From VAZQ01 sp963721005 (GTDB taxonomy: Bacteria; Pseudomonadota; Alphaproteobacteria; Rhizobiales; Xanthobacteraceae): 64,000 nucleotides of DNA. Location: contig CAVRHR010000002.1 in the NCBI GenBank assembly GCA_963721005.1, positions 62,001 to 126,000 on the forward strand, read 5' to 3'. A program made the position numbers and the translations under genes. The notes under the pieces were generated by a model. It saw nothing but the letters and a program-made list of their open reading frames with translations, was not told where the DNA came from and ran no database searches. This document shows, piece after piece, positions 20,741-28,517 of the stretch. Position 1 is the stretch's first letter; each line of letters begins with the position of its first letter.

Positions 20741-21142
20741 ATGGTCGACCATATAGTTGACGCTTCGGGCCCTCGAGGGCGCGTCGAGATTCGCAATGGC
20801 GTTGGCCGGCGGCGGCGGTGGAGCGGCGAGGAGAAGGGCCGCATTGTGGCGGAGTCTTTTGCGCCGGGCGCGGTCGTGTCGGAGGTGGCGCGCCGGCATG
20901 AGATGAGCCCCCAGCATCTCTTTGCCTGGCGCAAGACGGCGCGAAACGGCCAGTTGGCGCTGCCGGCCGATGGGGCGGCCATGTTCGTGCCGGTCATGAT
21001 GACGGCGCAGAAGGCGATTGCCGCGAGGCCGTCAGCTCCGTCGATCACGATCGAGACGGCTGGGGTGGTGGTTCGAGCCGAATGCGGGGTGGATGCGGGG
21101 TGGTTGGCGGATGTGCTGCGCGCGGTGAAGGGTCTGTCATGA
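20741..21142 (+). CDS. tnpA: IS66 accessory protein TnpA
   Basis: 133 residues. A helix-turn-helix lies in the first half: RRRRWSGEEKGRIVAES, then VVSEVARRHEMSPQHLFAWR, as in IS66 OrfA and IS3-type OrfA proteins. The C-terminal part ends GWLADVLRAVKGLS. It is needed with TnpB and TnpC for IS66 transposition, probably by binding the element ends. ATG 20741 lies 83 nt inside the left terminal repeat. Its TGA overlaps the tnpB start in ATGA, giving translational coupling. Confidence 0.93.
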   Translation: MVDHIVDASGPRGRVEIRNGVGRRRRWSGEEKGRIVAESFAPGAVVSEVARRHEMSPQHLFAWRKTARNGQLALPADGAAMFVPVMMTAQKAIAARPSAPSITIETAGVVVRAECGVDAGWLADVLRAVKGLS

Positions 21143-21492
21143 TCATCCCGTCAGGCGCAGTGCGCGTCCTGATGGCGACGCGGCCGGTGGACTTTCGCAA
21201 GGGCATGGACGGTCTTGCCGCATTGGCGCGCGAGAGCCTGGGTAGCGACCCCTACAGCGGGGTGATCTATGTATTCCGGGCCAAGCGTGGCGACCGTGTG
21301 AAGCTGTTGCTGTGGGACGGCACCGGGCTGGTGCTCGTCGCCAAGCGGCTGGAGAAGAGCTCGTTTCGTTGGCCGCGGATCAGCGACGGCGTCATGCGAT
21401 TGACGTCCTCGCAGCTCTCGGCGCTGCTCGACGGTCTGGACTGGACGCGGGTACGTGCGGTGCGTGTACCTGCGCCGCAGGCGACGCTTTAG
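21139..21492 (+). CDS. tnpB: IS66 accessory protein TnpB
   Basis: 117 residues with the classic IS66 Orf2 sequence: MIIPSGAVRVLMATRPVDF, RKGMDGLAALARESLG, VIYVFRAKRGDRVKLLLWDG, and LEKSSFRWPR. Full length for the family. The start overlaps the tnpA stop by four bases. The protein is essential for IS66 transposition, but its biochemical role is not settled. Confidence 0.95.
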   Translation: MIIPSGAVRVLMATRPVDFRKGMDGLAALARESLGSDPYSGVIYVFRAKRGDRVKLLLWDGTGLVLVAKRLEKSSFRWPRISDGVMRLTSSQLSALLDGLDWTRVRAVRVPAPQATL

Positions 21493-21545
21493 GCGACGCG
21501 ACACGATGACTCAGGTGCGACGCGTGGTGCGACACGGGCGTAGTG

Positions 21546-23105
21546 ATGTGCTTTTCTCGCGTTGCGATGAGCCCTGGTGATTCCCTTCCGACCGATCCCG
21601 ATGCACTGCGCACTCTGCTCCTGGCCGAGCGGGAACGCCACGCCGAGGAGCTCGAGCGGTTGGTGGCCATCATCAAGGATCTGCAGCGGCACCGTTTCGG
21701 CCGCCGCGCCGAGCGGCTCGATCCCGAGCAACTGGCGCTGGCCCTGGAAGATGTAGAGCAGACGCTCGCGGCGGCAGACGCCGCGGCGGAGAACGACACC
21801 ACCGCCCAGAAGCAAGCCATGCCGCGTAGGCGGCGGATCAATCGGGGCGCACTGCCGCCGCATCTGCCGCGTGAAGAGATCGTCATCGATGTGGCCGACA
21901 AGACCTGTGCATGCTGCGGCGGCCTCAAGCACCGGATCGGCGAGGACGCCTCGGAACGGCTCGACATCATCCCGGCGCAGTTTAAGGTAATCGTGACGCG
22001 CCGCCCCAAATATGCCTGCCAAGCCTGCGCCGGCGAAGTGGTGCAAGCGCCGGCGCCGGAGCGGCTGATCGAGAGCGGCATTCCCACCGAGGCATTGGTC
22101 GCGCATGTACTGGTCGCCAAATATGCCGACCACACGCCGCTCTATCGCCAGGCGCAAATCTATGCGCGCCAAGGCGTCACGCTCGACCGTTCCACCTTGG
22201 CCGATTGGGTGGGCCGTGCCGCTTTCGCGCTGCGCCCGGTGCACGCGCGGCTCCTGGAGCAACTGAAGCAGTCGACCAAGCTGTTCGCCGACGAGACGAC
22301 GGCACCGGTACTCGATCCCGGACGCGGGCGCGTCAAGAAGGGCCAGTTGTGGGCCTATGCGCGCGACGAGCGGCCCTGGGCCGGCCGCGCTCCGCCAGGT
22401 GTTGCCTATGTCTATGCCCCAGACCGCAAACATGCGCGGCCGGCCGAGCATCTCGCAGGCTTCAGCGGCATCCTGCAGGTCGACGGCTATGGCGCCTACG
22501 AGGACCTTGCCGAATGCGGCGACGTCGCGCTGGCTTTCTGCTGGAGCCATGTGCGGCGGCAATTCTACGATATCCAGGTGAAGACGCCGGCGCCGATCGC
22601 CACCGAGGCCCTTGTCCGCATCGCCGCGTTCTATGCCATCGAAGCCGACATTCGTGGTCGTTCCGTCGATGAACGCCGCCAAGCGCGGCAGCGGCGCACA
22701 AAACCTCTCGTCGACGACTTGCATCTCTGGCTCGAAGCCCGGCTTGCCGCCGTCTCGGGCAAGTCGACCATCGCCGGCGCCATCCGTTACGCCTTCTCGC
22801 GCTGGGGCGGTCTGGTTCGATTCCTCGACGACGGCCGCATCGAGATCGACTCCAATGTGGTCGAGCGCGCCATCCGCCCGATTGCACTCGGGCGAAAAAA
22901 CCATCTCTTCGCCGGCTCCGACGGCGGCGGCGAGCACTGGGCGGTCATTGCCTCGCTCATCGAAACTTGCAAGATGAACGCCGTCGATCCGCAAGCCTAT
23001 CTGCGCGATGTGCTGGCCAAAATCGTCTCCCGCCACCCCATGAGCCGCATCGACGAGTTGCTGCCGTTCGCCTACGTGCCTCCGGCCGAGAGCGTGGCGG
23101 CCTGA
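21546..23105 (+). CDS. tnpC: IS66-family DDE transposase TnpC
   Basis: About 519 residues. The N-terminus has a leucine-rich helix (ERERHAEELERLVAIIKDL) and FGRRAERLDPEQL. A zinc-finger region follows with CACCGGLKH and YACQACAGEVV. The catalytic domain shows FADETTAPVLDPGRG (first Asp), LQVDGYGAYEDL (second Asp) and IEIDSNVVERAIRP (Glu of the triad). LGRKNHLFAGSDGGGEHWA and the C-terminal ELLPFAYVPP are typical. ATG 21546 or 21567 may be the start. The stop lies only 2 nt before the right terminal repeat. Confidence 0.95.
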   Translation: MCFSRVAMSPGDSLPTDPDALRTLLLAERERHAEELERLVAIIKDLQRHRFGRRAERLDPEQLALALEDVEQTLAAADAAAENDTTAQKQAMPRRRRINRGALPPHLPREEIVIDVADKTCACCGGLKHRIGEDASERLDIIPAQFKVIVTRRPKYACQACAGEVVQAPAPERLIESGIPTEALVAHVLVAKYADHTPLYRQAQIYARQGVTLDRSTLADWVGRAAFALRPVHARLLEQLKQSTKLFADETTAPVLDPGRGRVKKGQLWAYARDERPWAGRAPPGVAYVYAPDRKHARPAEHLAGFSGILQVDGYGAYEDLAECGDVALAFCWSHVRRQFYDIQVKTPAPIATEALVRIAAFYAIEADIRGRSVDERRQARQRRTKPLVDDLHLWLEARLAAVSGKSTIAGAIRYAFSRWGGLVRFLDDGRIEIDSNVVERAIRPIALGRKNHLFAGSDGGGEHWAVIASLIETCKMNAVDPQAYLRDVLAKIVSRHPMSRIDELLPFAYVPPAESVAA

Positions 23106-23118
23106 CAACACCGCTTAC

Positions 23119-23126
23119 GGTGAACT
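23119..23126. repeat. IS66 target-site duplication, right copy
   Basis: GGTGAACT directly after the right terminal repeat, identical to 20650-20657. Confidence 0.95.
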
Positions 23127-23194
23127 GGTGTGCGGGGATTTCCATCTCAGCCACGCTAGAATGGCCGCTCCTACCGTCGACCAACCAACTAAGC

Positions 23195-23617
23195 TCAAGT
23201 CTGGTTTCGAGAACTCGGGGAAGGGTCAGGCGCGCTCTGGTCCGAAGGCAAGAGCGTCAGGTCCATGAACAGCGCGTGCTCAATCTGAGTACTTGCGTCT
23301 TCAACGCTTGCCTCGCCATCCGCCGCCTTCAGCAAGAGATCGGTCGCACGCTGCCATGAGGCCCGTTGCTTGATTTTCTCTGGCAGGCCAAGAATGTATG
23401 CCCCAGCTTCGGCGAGAGTAGCGAGCGTCATTCCGTCGGGGAGCTCGACCGGCTTATCTAACGGTCTACACCATCCGACGCCGCCGTTATTGCCCTCCGC
23501 GTTCATAGGTTCTTTGTCAGAATTAGAGATCGTTGCCGGTACTGACGTGGTCGCCGTCGTCGTGCCGGATGAAACCGCAATTGTGATGCCCGTGACCCTG
23601 ACATAATGGCTGGTCAC
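23195..23617 (-). CDS. Hypothetical protein, paralog of 23685-23954
   Basis: About 140 residues from GTG 23617, which has GGAGGA just upstream; a longer start at 23644 and a shorter ATG at 23503 are possible. The conserved core is WCRPLDKPVELPDG, then TLATLAEAGAYILGLPEKI and WQRATDLLLKAADG. It matches the neighbour's WNLPLDTPIEIEHG, TLGEVGEYILSLPET and EVAAETVLEAAE. Similar short proteins with PLDRPI and a TLxDAxxYIxxLP segment are common in Bradyrhizobium and have no known function. The first 45 residues are Ser/Thr-rich and not shared. The gene begins just right of the IS66 insertion. Confidence 0.6.
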   Translation of the reverse strand: MTSHYVRVTGITIAVSSGTTTATTSVPATISNSDKEPMNAEGNNGGVGWCRPLDKPVELPDGMTLATLAEAGAYILGLPEKIKQRASWQRATDLLLKAADGEASVEDASTQIEHALFMDLTLLPSDQSAPDPSPSSRNQT

Positions 23618-23684
23618 GTCGTCCTCCGTAGAAGGTTGCTTCAAAAGTCTTTCGGTTCGAAAGTAGGTTATCGGGAGATTGGGG

Positions 23685-23954
23685 TCACTCTCGGACCGAG
23701 CGGGCGTTCTGACCAGACATCATCGCCGCCATATGAAACACAAGCGTAACACGCGCTGTATCACCGGACTCTGCCGCCTCGAGCACGGTCTCTGCAGCTA
23801 CTTCCCACAACTCCTGACGTTGCATCGTTTCAGGCAATGAGAGAATGTATTCGCCGACTTCGCCCAATGTCGCCAGCCAATGATCGCCATGTTCGATTTC
23901 GATTGGAGTATCTAGAGGCAGGTTCCAGCAGCCTTGCCTACTCTGCACACCCAT
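23685..23954 (-). CDS. Hypothetical protein, paralog of 23195-23617
   Basis: About 89 residues, starting at ATG 23954 with GGAGA eight bases upstream. The core WNLPLDTPIEIEHGDHW, TLGEVGEYILSLPETM, ELWEVAAETVLEAAE is the same module as in the downstream gene. The C-terminal VTLVFHMAAMMSG is also loosely shared (IEHALFMDLTLLP there). Function is unknown. The two genes lie in tandem in the same direction with 67 nt between them and may be one transcript. Confidence 0.65.
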   Translation of the reverse strand: MGVQSRQGCWNLPLDTPIEIEHGDHWLATLGEVGEYILSLPETMQRQELWEVAAETVLEAAESGDTARVTLVFHMAAMMSGQNARSVRE

Positions 23955-24220
23955 AACAAGTCTCCGTGTTCCGCCAACCCCGGACACATAGATTAACAAT
24001 TGGTATATGGCGGAAATACGAGATGCGGTTTTGCTGTGTGGTACGATAGTGGGTGCCGACCATGGCCCGAACGATCTGAAGTTATGCGGCCGCTTCTAGA
24101 GTTATGTCCTCGCCAATAGGGAAATCTAGCGTGCTCAGCGGTCGGGCGGCGACCACGGCGCTGGGGCTCAGTTCTGGCGCCGTGCGGATTGGGCCTCGAT
24201 GTAGCCCGAAGCGTAGGACA

Positions 24221-24248
24221 AAGGTTCGATTCCCGGTCCGGGCCACCA
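24221..24248 (+). other. tRNA 3'-end-like sequence
   Basis: AAGGTTCGATTCCCGG followed by TCCGGGCCACCA matches the T-loop B-box (GGTTCGATTCC) and an acceptor arm with CCA. No matching 5' acceptor (GGCCCGG), D-arm or anticodon arm lies at the right distance upstream, so it is not a complete tRNA. It may be the fragment left by a tRNA-targeting island, or chance. Confidence 0.3.
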
Positions 24249-24505
24249 CGCCTGGCTCCGGAATCCATCAGAGAGAGAGGCCTTTATCCCAGCTCGCGCA
24301 ATCGAGCCTTGGCAGACCTGAATTGGTTGAAAGGGGATTCACGTCAATGCAGGCTGACCGAGGGCCAAGCTTCGTCTGGCAGTTTTTCTAGAGCCGCGTC
24401 GACGACGTTTAGGCCGAGCACCGGAACTCCCGAATTACTCAAGCGCAATATGCGGCAACATCGGCGCGGCGCATAGGAGCGGTGGCGGGATTCCAATTCG
24501 AGCGC

Positions 24506-24544
24506 AAAAAATGCCCCGCCGAGGTTGGCCCATGGCGGGGCATT
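24506..24544 (-). terminator. Terminator-like hairpin
   Basis: Arms AATGCCCCGCC (24510-24520) and GGCGGGGCATT (24534-24544) form an 11-bp stem with a 13-nt loop. On the minus strand the stem is followed by six T. No minus-strand gene ends directly upstream, so the transcript it serves is unclear. Confidence 0.5.
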
Positions 24545-24722
24545 GGGTACACCCAGAAAGCGACGCTGTGTGGCAGCCCCGCAGGGCGCAATGTGGCACA
24601 CTGGAAAGATGGCCGGAAAGCCCCACTCGGTGCGACTTTTGAACGCAAGGTGTTCACCTGATGCGCCACGACGATCCGTCGACCTAAGGGCGACCCGAGC
24701 CCTAAGGCGGAGGGCGTAGACC

Positions 24723-25139
24723 ATGGTCGGCAAAGGGCTTGCCGCCGCCGCGGTCGGGTCGCTGCTCGCCGGCGCTGCGCTCTTTGAGCTAATTTCATCC
24801 ACGCCACCAAGCAAAACGAAGCTCGGCGGCGTGACGATCCAGGGCCAACCAACCGCGCTTTCCATTAGTAGCGAGGCCGCGTTTGATCAGTGCCTTCTGA
24901 CGCTCAACGGCAAATTCACCGCCCCCGCAAAATTGGCGCCCGGCGAGACGCTCGTGCCGTGGTGGCGCTTTGTCGGCGAGCAAAACGAGCACTTCGATCC
25001 GGAGGTCGGAAAACTCGATGCCCTGATAGTCGATTGTTTGAAACCGGCGCACGGCGTCGAGACTTTTCGAATTCAAGCGCTGAGCTATGCGCTCCGATCG
25101 TCGCCCCTCTTGGGCGACCGCCGAAGCCGGAAAGTCTGA
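24723..25139 (+). CDS. Hypothetical protein with N-terminal membrane or signal segment
   Basis: 138 residues. The start MVGKGLAAAAVGSLLAGAAL is a short hydrophobic segment, either an uncleaved anchor or a signal. The mature part includes KLGGVTIQGQPTALSI, FDQCLLTLNGKFTAPAKL and GETLVPWWRFVGEQNEHF, with two cysteines (FDQC and LIVDC). Codon use looks coding and no better frame exists on the other strand. No clear ribosome site precedes ATG 24723. Family not recognised. Confidence 0.5.
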   Translation: MVGKGLAAAAVGSLLAGAALFELISSTPPSKTKLGGVTIQGQPTALSISSEAAFDQCLLTLNGKFTAPAKLAPGETLVPWWRFVGEQNEHFDPEVGKLDALIVDCLKPAHGVETFRIQALSYALRSSPLLGDRRSRKV

Positions 25140-25452
25140 CCAGCGCGCGGTGGCGCTACCTTGCTAAAGCGCTTCAACCAAGCGCAAACCATCCAACCCC
25201 GGCAGCGGCGCCTGTTCGCCAGACCGGTCAACCCCTGAGCGGCGGGGGACGGCGTTCTCTTTAGGGCCCGATATTCCCCTTTTGGTCAATTTCAACGCAC
25301 GCAAGTAGGTCAATAGCGGCCGAAGGGCCGAGCCCTCGCTCAGGCCGAGAGCAGGCGGCGTTGGTACTGATCCGCGCCATGACCAGTCTCGGTCTCAGAC
25401 AAAAACTACACTTATCGTCTTCCGCAGATTTCCGGCACCGGGTCCCAATGAT
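25140..25452. other. Intergenic stretch
   Basis: Convergent spacer between the hypothetical gene and the small membrane gene. Nothing recognisable was seen. Confidence 0.4.
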
Positions 25453-25698
25453 CTAGTCGAAGAGGTTCACAAGGAGCATGCCAATTGTGGTCACAGATAC
25501 TAAGACAGATACCAGAACTATCTGAAATGGAGAGAGTTCGCTCGGCTGGACCAACAGCAGTATGAGGATGCCAAGTATTAGGAAGGATCCAAGACTGAAC
25601 AGAAAACCGCGCTTCAAATCTCGATTACCAAGGATCCGTCCAATCATATCTCGGAGCACGCCTAATAGCGCGCTGGAACCCGTCATAATCCATTCCAT
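25453..25698 (-). CDS. Small membrane protein with two helices
   Basis: About 81 residues from MEWIMTGSSALLGVLRDMIG; ATG 25686 is an alternative start. Two clear membrane helices are present: GFLFSLGSFLILGILILLLV and FQIVLVSVLVSVTTIGMLLV, joined by a short PSELSP turn. The first 30 residues are amphipathic. No family is assigned. It stands alone between intergenic stretches. Confidence 0.5.
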   Translation of the reverse strand: MEWIMTGSSALLGVLRDMIGRILGNRDLKRGFLFSLGSFLILGILILLLVQPSELSPFQIVLVSVLVSVTTIGMLLVNLFD

Positions 25699-26491
25699 CT
25701 CGGGTCTTGATTGCAATCGAGCAAAATGAATGCCAACGCTTCGCCGAAATCCCGGGAAGCGGGCTTTGCGCCACCGCGTTGGCCAGAGTCGCGACACGCT
25801 AGCAATTTAAAAATCTCGGATGGAACAAACAAGCTAAATGCCCCGGTCTCAGGATGAAACCGGGGCATTCGTGGAACGGAGCAGGGGATGGATGGGGCTG
25901 GGTCACTCCGTCCACGCCCCACATCTTGCTGGCGGCATCGCGTAGGATCAATCAGCCTGTCGTATTGGGTCATAAGTACTGCCGGAAGCGGCGCAGAATC
26001 ACAGCCACAGCCAATGTTTCAGGTATTCTGAGACCGGCACCGTGGGGCCAATGTTTATCGCTCCGCCCCAAATCGCCCACGTCGGCCAGGTGCCCAATTA
26101 CCGTCACGCTTTTCCAGGCTTGATCGCGCTCATCAAGTCCGAGGTGGTTTGTGCGCCGTTCGTCAGGAGGCGCGATTACCTACGATCTGAGCGCTTCTAA
26201 AGGGGTTCCCGGGACTCAGCGAGCGACACTGCGTTGCCGAGTGGTCAAGCCACACTCTATCGTCCCAAGTTCAGTCTTTCCAGGGCGAACCGCGATCGAT
26301 CCGATTGATCGATGACTGCAAGCCAAACCTGCAAAATGATACCGGCACTTTTCCAACGCTGATTAATACAATCGCATTATTTAGGTAAGTATTTTCCACT
26401 ACCTATTGCGCAACGACGTGGATCTCAACCGTCATTGTTTCGCCCTTCGATGCGAGACGAATTAACGTGCTACTTCACCGAAAGACTTGCG
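25699..26491. other. Intergenic stretch with one hairpin
   Basis: About 800 nt of A/T-richer sequence without a convincing gene on either strand. It includes the hairpin at 25837-25869. Confidence 0.45.
25837..25869. terminator. Hairpin with AATGCCCC arms
   Basis: Arms AATGCCCCGGT (25837-25847) and ACCGGGGCATT (25859-25869) give an 11-bp stem with an 11-nt loop. The arm resembles the hairpin at 24510-24544. On the minus strand it is followed by TTTAGCTTGTTT, a weak T-rich tail. It is either a terminator or a copy of a small palindromic repeat. Confidence 0.4.
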
Positions 26492-26782
26492 ATGAAACAA
26501 AAATCACCTGTGGTCAAGCGCTCTATCATCATAGCCGCTCACAAGACGAGCGTCAGTCTGGAGGATGCATTTTGGAATGCCCTCAAGGAGATTGCGATCG
26601 TTCGTGGCACGACCTTGTCAAATCTCATTACGTCAATTGATGTGGGTCGCGGACAGGGAAGCTTGTCGTCGTGCCTACGCCTGTTTGTCTTGGGCTTCTA
26701 TCGCAATCGGCTTACCGATGTGGCGGGCACCCGAAATGCGATGACGGACGCGGCAGAGTTGAAGCCGTCCAAATCTGCTTAA
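26492..26782 (+). CDS. Ribbon-helix-helix domain protein (RHH_4 type)
   Basis: 96 residues starting MKQKSPVVKRSIIIAAHKT. The family core is plain: VKRSIIIAAHKTSVSLEDAF, WNALKEIAIVRGTTLSNLI, then SSCLRLFVLGFYRNR. These proteins (PF13467) are small cytoplasmic DNA-binding regulators related to MetJ/Arc and are frequent in Bradyrhizobium. The C-terminal tail after FYRNR is variable, as in relatives. The gene is isolated, so no target can be inferred from its neighbours. Confidence 0.85.
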   Translation: MKQKSPVVKRSIIIAAHKTSVSLEDAFWNALKEIAIVRGTTLSNLITSIDVGRGQGSLSSCLRLFVLGFYRNRLTDVAGTRNAMTDAAELKPSKSA

Positions 26783-27331
26783 AGGCCGACATACAAAGCG
26801 CGAGCCGGCTCATCTCGCTGACCAGAAAATGTGGTGTGCCCCTCAATCTAGGGTGCAGCCCAAAGGGACCCACTAATCTCGGCAAGAAGGCCTAGCAGTC
26901 CGGTCGCATGTCCGCACCAATCACGGGTGCAGACCGCTTTTCGGTAAAAGTCGCGGATGGCAATCTTGTCCGCCCAACGATTGGCCTCGATCGCCGCCGC
27001 GCTGTGATTGCAGCAGCCGGCAGAGCAATGGATCAGGGGCGGTGGCGTCCGTGCGCCCAAATGTGGCCGAGCGTGACCGGTGTAGAGCATGGGGCTCATT
27101 CTCGCAGGCGGATCGTCGTGGGGTTCGCTGTGACGCATCCCACAATTCGGCGCGCCGTCTAGCGCTCTGTTAACTACCGTTAGCGACCAAAGCTGCCCGA
27201 GCTCCGAGGACTTATAGTTCACCGGGCGGGCCGAGCACAGGACATTGAGTACCCGACACACGTGGACTGCCGCGGCCACCCCTCCTGAAGCCATTAATAG
27301 TTCGTTAACCATAAGGGAATACGAAATCCAC
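26783..27331. other. Intergenic stretch
   Basis: About 550 nt. Long minus frames here lack a ribosome site and have shadow-like composition. Nothing is supported. Confidence 0.4.
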
Positions 27332-27445
27332 GTGAGCACGATCGCCTTCATTTGTTTGATCGTACCCATCGTGGCGGGATGGGCGGTCGCTCTACCCGCG
27401 TGGTTGGGGGAGATTTCCGAACCGTCAGAGCCATCGCACGGCTGA
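27332..27445 (+). CDS. Possible 37-residue membrane peptide
   Basis: GTG 27332 opens a frame with one strong membrane helix (IAFICLIVPIVAGWAVALP) and a short acidic tail (EISEPSEPSHG). It ends 6 nt before the lipoprotein gene. AAGGGA lies about 12 nt upstream of the GTG. It may be a small inner-membrane partner of the lipoprotein. Confidence 0.4.
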   Translation: MSTIAFICLIVPIVAGWAVALPAWLGEISEPSEPSHG

Positions 27446-27451
27446 GCGTCA

Positions 27452-28036
27452 ATGCGAATTTTTGGTGCCATGGTCACGGCTTTGTCGTTAGGCGCGTGTG
27501 CCGCTCAACCTCCTACTCTTACTGACATTGCCACGCAAATACGTAGCGATTTTGGCGCCGTTAAGCAGAGCTGCGCAGGTCAATCGCTAACTTTCCAAGG
27601 AAGAGATCACCTTACGCAGGCGAAGTGCTCCATCGCAAATCCGGTGGCGCAGCCAAAGGCGAGCGCGCAAACGCGCGAGCCGCACACAAATCCGCCCGGT
27701 TTCAAAGCGCCTGGACCGTTACCTCCGCCGAAGCTTTCCAGCGCCAACGAAATCGTCGTGGAAAGCATCCCCACTCTCAATTCCGAAGCGAGCTGCCACC
27801 TGGCCGACAACCTTGCCGTCGATCAGAACGTAAATCACTGTCTTGCATTAGAAAATACCGCACGCGATCAGCTCGCTCGTAGATGGGCGGAGTTTCCGAG
27901 CAATGACCGCGCACACTGTATTCGCTATTCGAGCGCTGGCGGAGGTGGAACTTATACCGATTTGCTTTCCTGTCTTGAGACGGAGGTTGATGCCAGGAGG
28001 CTCCATGCAAAAAGTAGGTCTGCCGCAAATCAGTAA
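27452..28036 (+). CDS. Predicted lipoprotein
   Basis: 194 residues. The signal MRIFGAMVTALSLGAC ends in a lipobox (LGAC) with the acylated cysteine at 16. The mature chain starts AAQPPTLTDIATQIRSDFG. It contains a Pro-rich central part (FKAPGPLPPPK) and further cysteines at SCAGQ, KCSI, SCHLAD, HCLALE, HCIRY and SCLE. The even spacing of cysteines suggests disulfides in the periplasm. No family was recognised. The last 260 nt overlap a convergent minus-strand gene, so one of the two C-termini may be wrong. The small membrane peptide just upstream is likely co-transcribed. Confidence 0.6.
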   Translation: MRIFGAMVTALSLGACAAQPPTLTDIATQIRSDFGAVKQSCAGQSLTFQGRDHLTQAKCSIANPVAQPKASAQTREPHTNPPGFKAPGPLPPPKLSSANEIVVESIPTLNSEASCHLADNLAVDQNVNHCLALENTARDQLARRWAEFPSNDRAHCIRYSSAGGGGTYTDLLSCLETEVDARRLHAKSRSAANQ

Positions 28037-28517
28037 TCCATGTGAACGCTGTGAAGGCGACCGAATGGCCCGCTATGGCTCCATGGACATTAGGACGCTC
28101 AAACATTTTACGTCCGACATCGAATTCGGAACCGGGCGAAGCCGATGGAGCCCGCTCGGAACTAGGAAGCGCCGGAGACTGGGGGCTAGGATCGGAATTG
28201 GGTGGTACCTGGCGGGCATAATCCTCGGCTGCATCTGATCTCGCAACTCGGGCCTGCCCAAGCGCCCCTCTAAGGCCCGCCGAAGAAAGCCCATCGGTGT
28301 CCATGCGGAGAAGATTGCGCGCTGCTGCGTTCCGCCGCTCAATTAATGCCATAAACTGCATTCTGCGAACTTGGCGGTCCGCTGCTGTTTCCGCCCATCC
28401 CGCTTTGAGAAGAGAATCCATTTCTTCGTGAACGGCCTCGCACTCCAGCTTCCATTTTTTGAAAATCGGGTCCGCCGACTTCAAGCTTGAGGCGTCGTCA
28501 GATTTCAGAGAACTCAT
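27777..28517 (-). CDS. Helical hypothetical protein
   Basis: Starts MSSLKSDDASSLKSADPIF behind GAGGGA. The first 100 residues look real: charged and helical, with KKWKLECEAVHEEMDSLLK and VRRMQFMALIERRNAAARNL. After about residue 160 the sequence turns into low-quality composition and overlaps the lipoprotein gene on the other strand for 260 nt. The true end may therefore be earlier, hidden by a base error. Its ATG overlaps the upstream gene's TGA (ATGA). No family was recognised. Confidence 0.5.
   Translation of the reverse strand: MSSLKSDDASSLKSADPIFKKWKLECEAVHEEMDSLLKAGWAETAADRQVRRMQFMALIERRNAAARNLLRMDTDGLSSAGLRGALGQARVARSDAAEDYARQVPPNSDPSPQSPALPSSERAPSASPGSEFDVGRKMFERPNVHGAIAGHSVAFTAFTWITDLRQTYFLHGASWHQPPSQDRKANRYKFHLRQRSNSEYSVRGHCSETPPIYERADRVRYFLMQDSDLRSDRRQGCRPGGSSLRN

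Larger units (their letters stand above)
20658..23118 (+). mobile_element. Complete IS66-family insertion sequence
   Basis: A 2461-bp element bounded by perfect 12-bp inverted repeats: GTAAGCGGTGTT at 20658-20669 and its complement at 23107-23118. It is flanked by the 8-bp direct repeat GGTGAACT. It carries the three usual genes tnpA, tnpB and tnpC in order, all intact. Undamaged ends, duplications and genes indicate a recent insertion, probably still mobile. It cuts a short minus-strand frame. Confidence 0.97.
20551..23184 (-). pseudogene. Short frame interrupted by IS66
   Basis: If the IS66 element and one copy of its 8-bp duplication are removed, the minus strand reads without a break from TTG 23184 (or ATG 23145) to the stop at 20551. 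It runs through EMEIPAHQFT, then GGLEKYYADTREVMVGISL, and ends CPAFNL. The left piece occupies 20551-20657 and the right piece 23119-23184. The restored peptide would be 41-54 residues and matches no family I recognise. It may or may not have been a real gene. Confidence 0.3.
23955..24722. other. Intergenic stretch with tRNA-3'-like motif and a hairpin
   Basis: No protein gene was recognised. It contains a T-loop-like sequence with a CCA end at 24221-24248 and a terminator-like hairpin at 24506-24544. Both are described separately. Confidence 0.5.

Noticed and set aside
21489..23111. 540-codon minus-strand frame opposite tnpC
   Set aside because: Antisense shadow of the transposase gene in high-GC DNA; the plus strand has clear family motifs.
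24170..24248. Complete tRNA gene
   Set aside because: Only the T-arm and CCA end fit; no partner for the acceptor arm and no anticodon arm at the right distance.
26345..26375. Sigma-54 type promoter (CCGGCAC followed by CCAACGC)
   Set aside because: The GG/GC spacing and -12 element do not match the consensus well enough.
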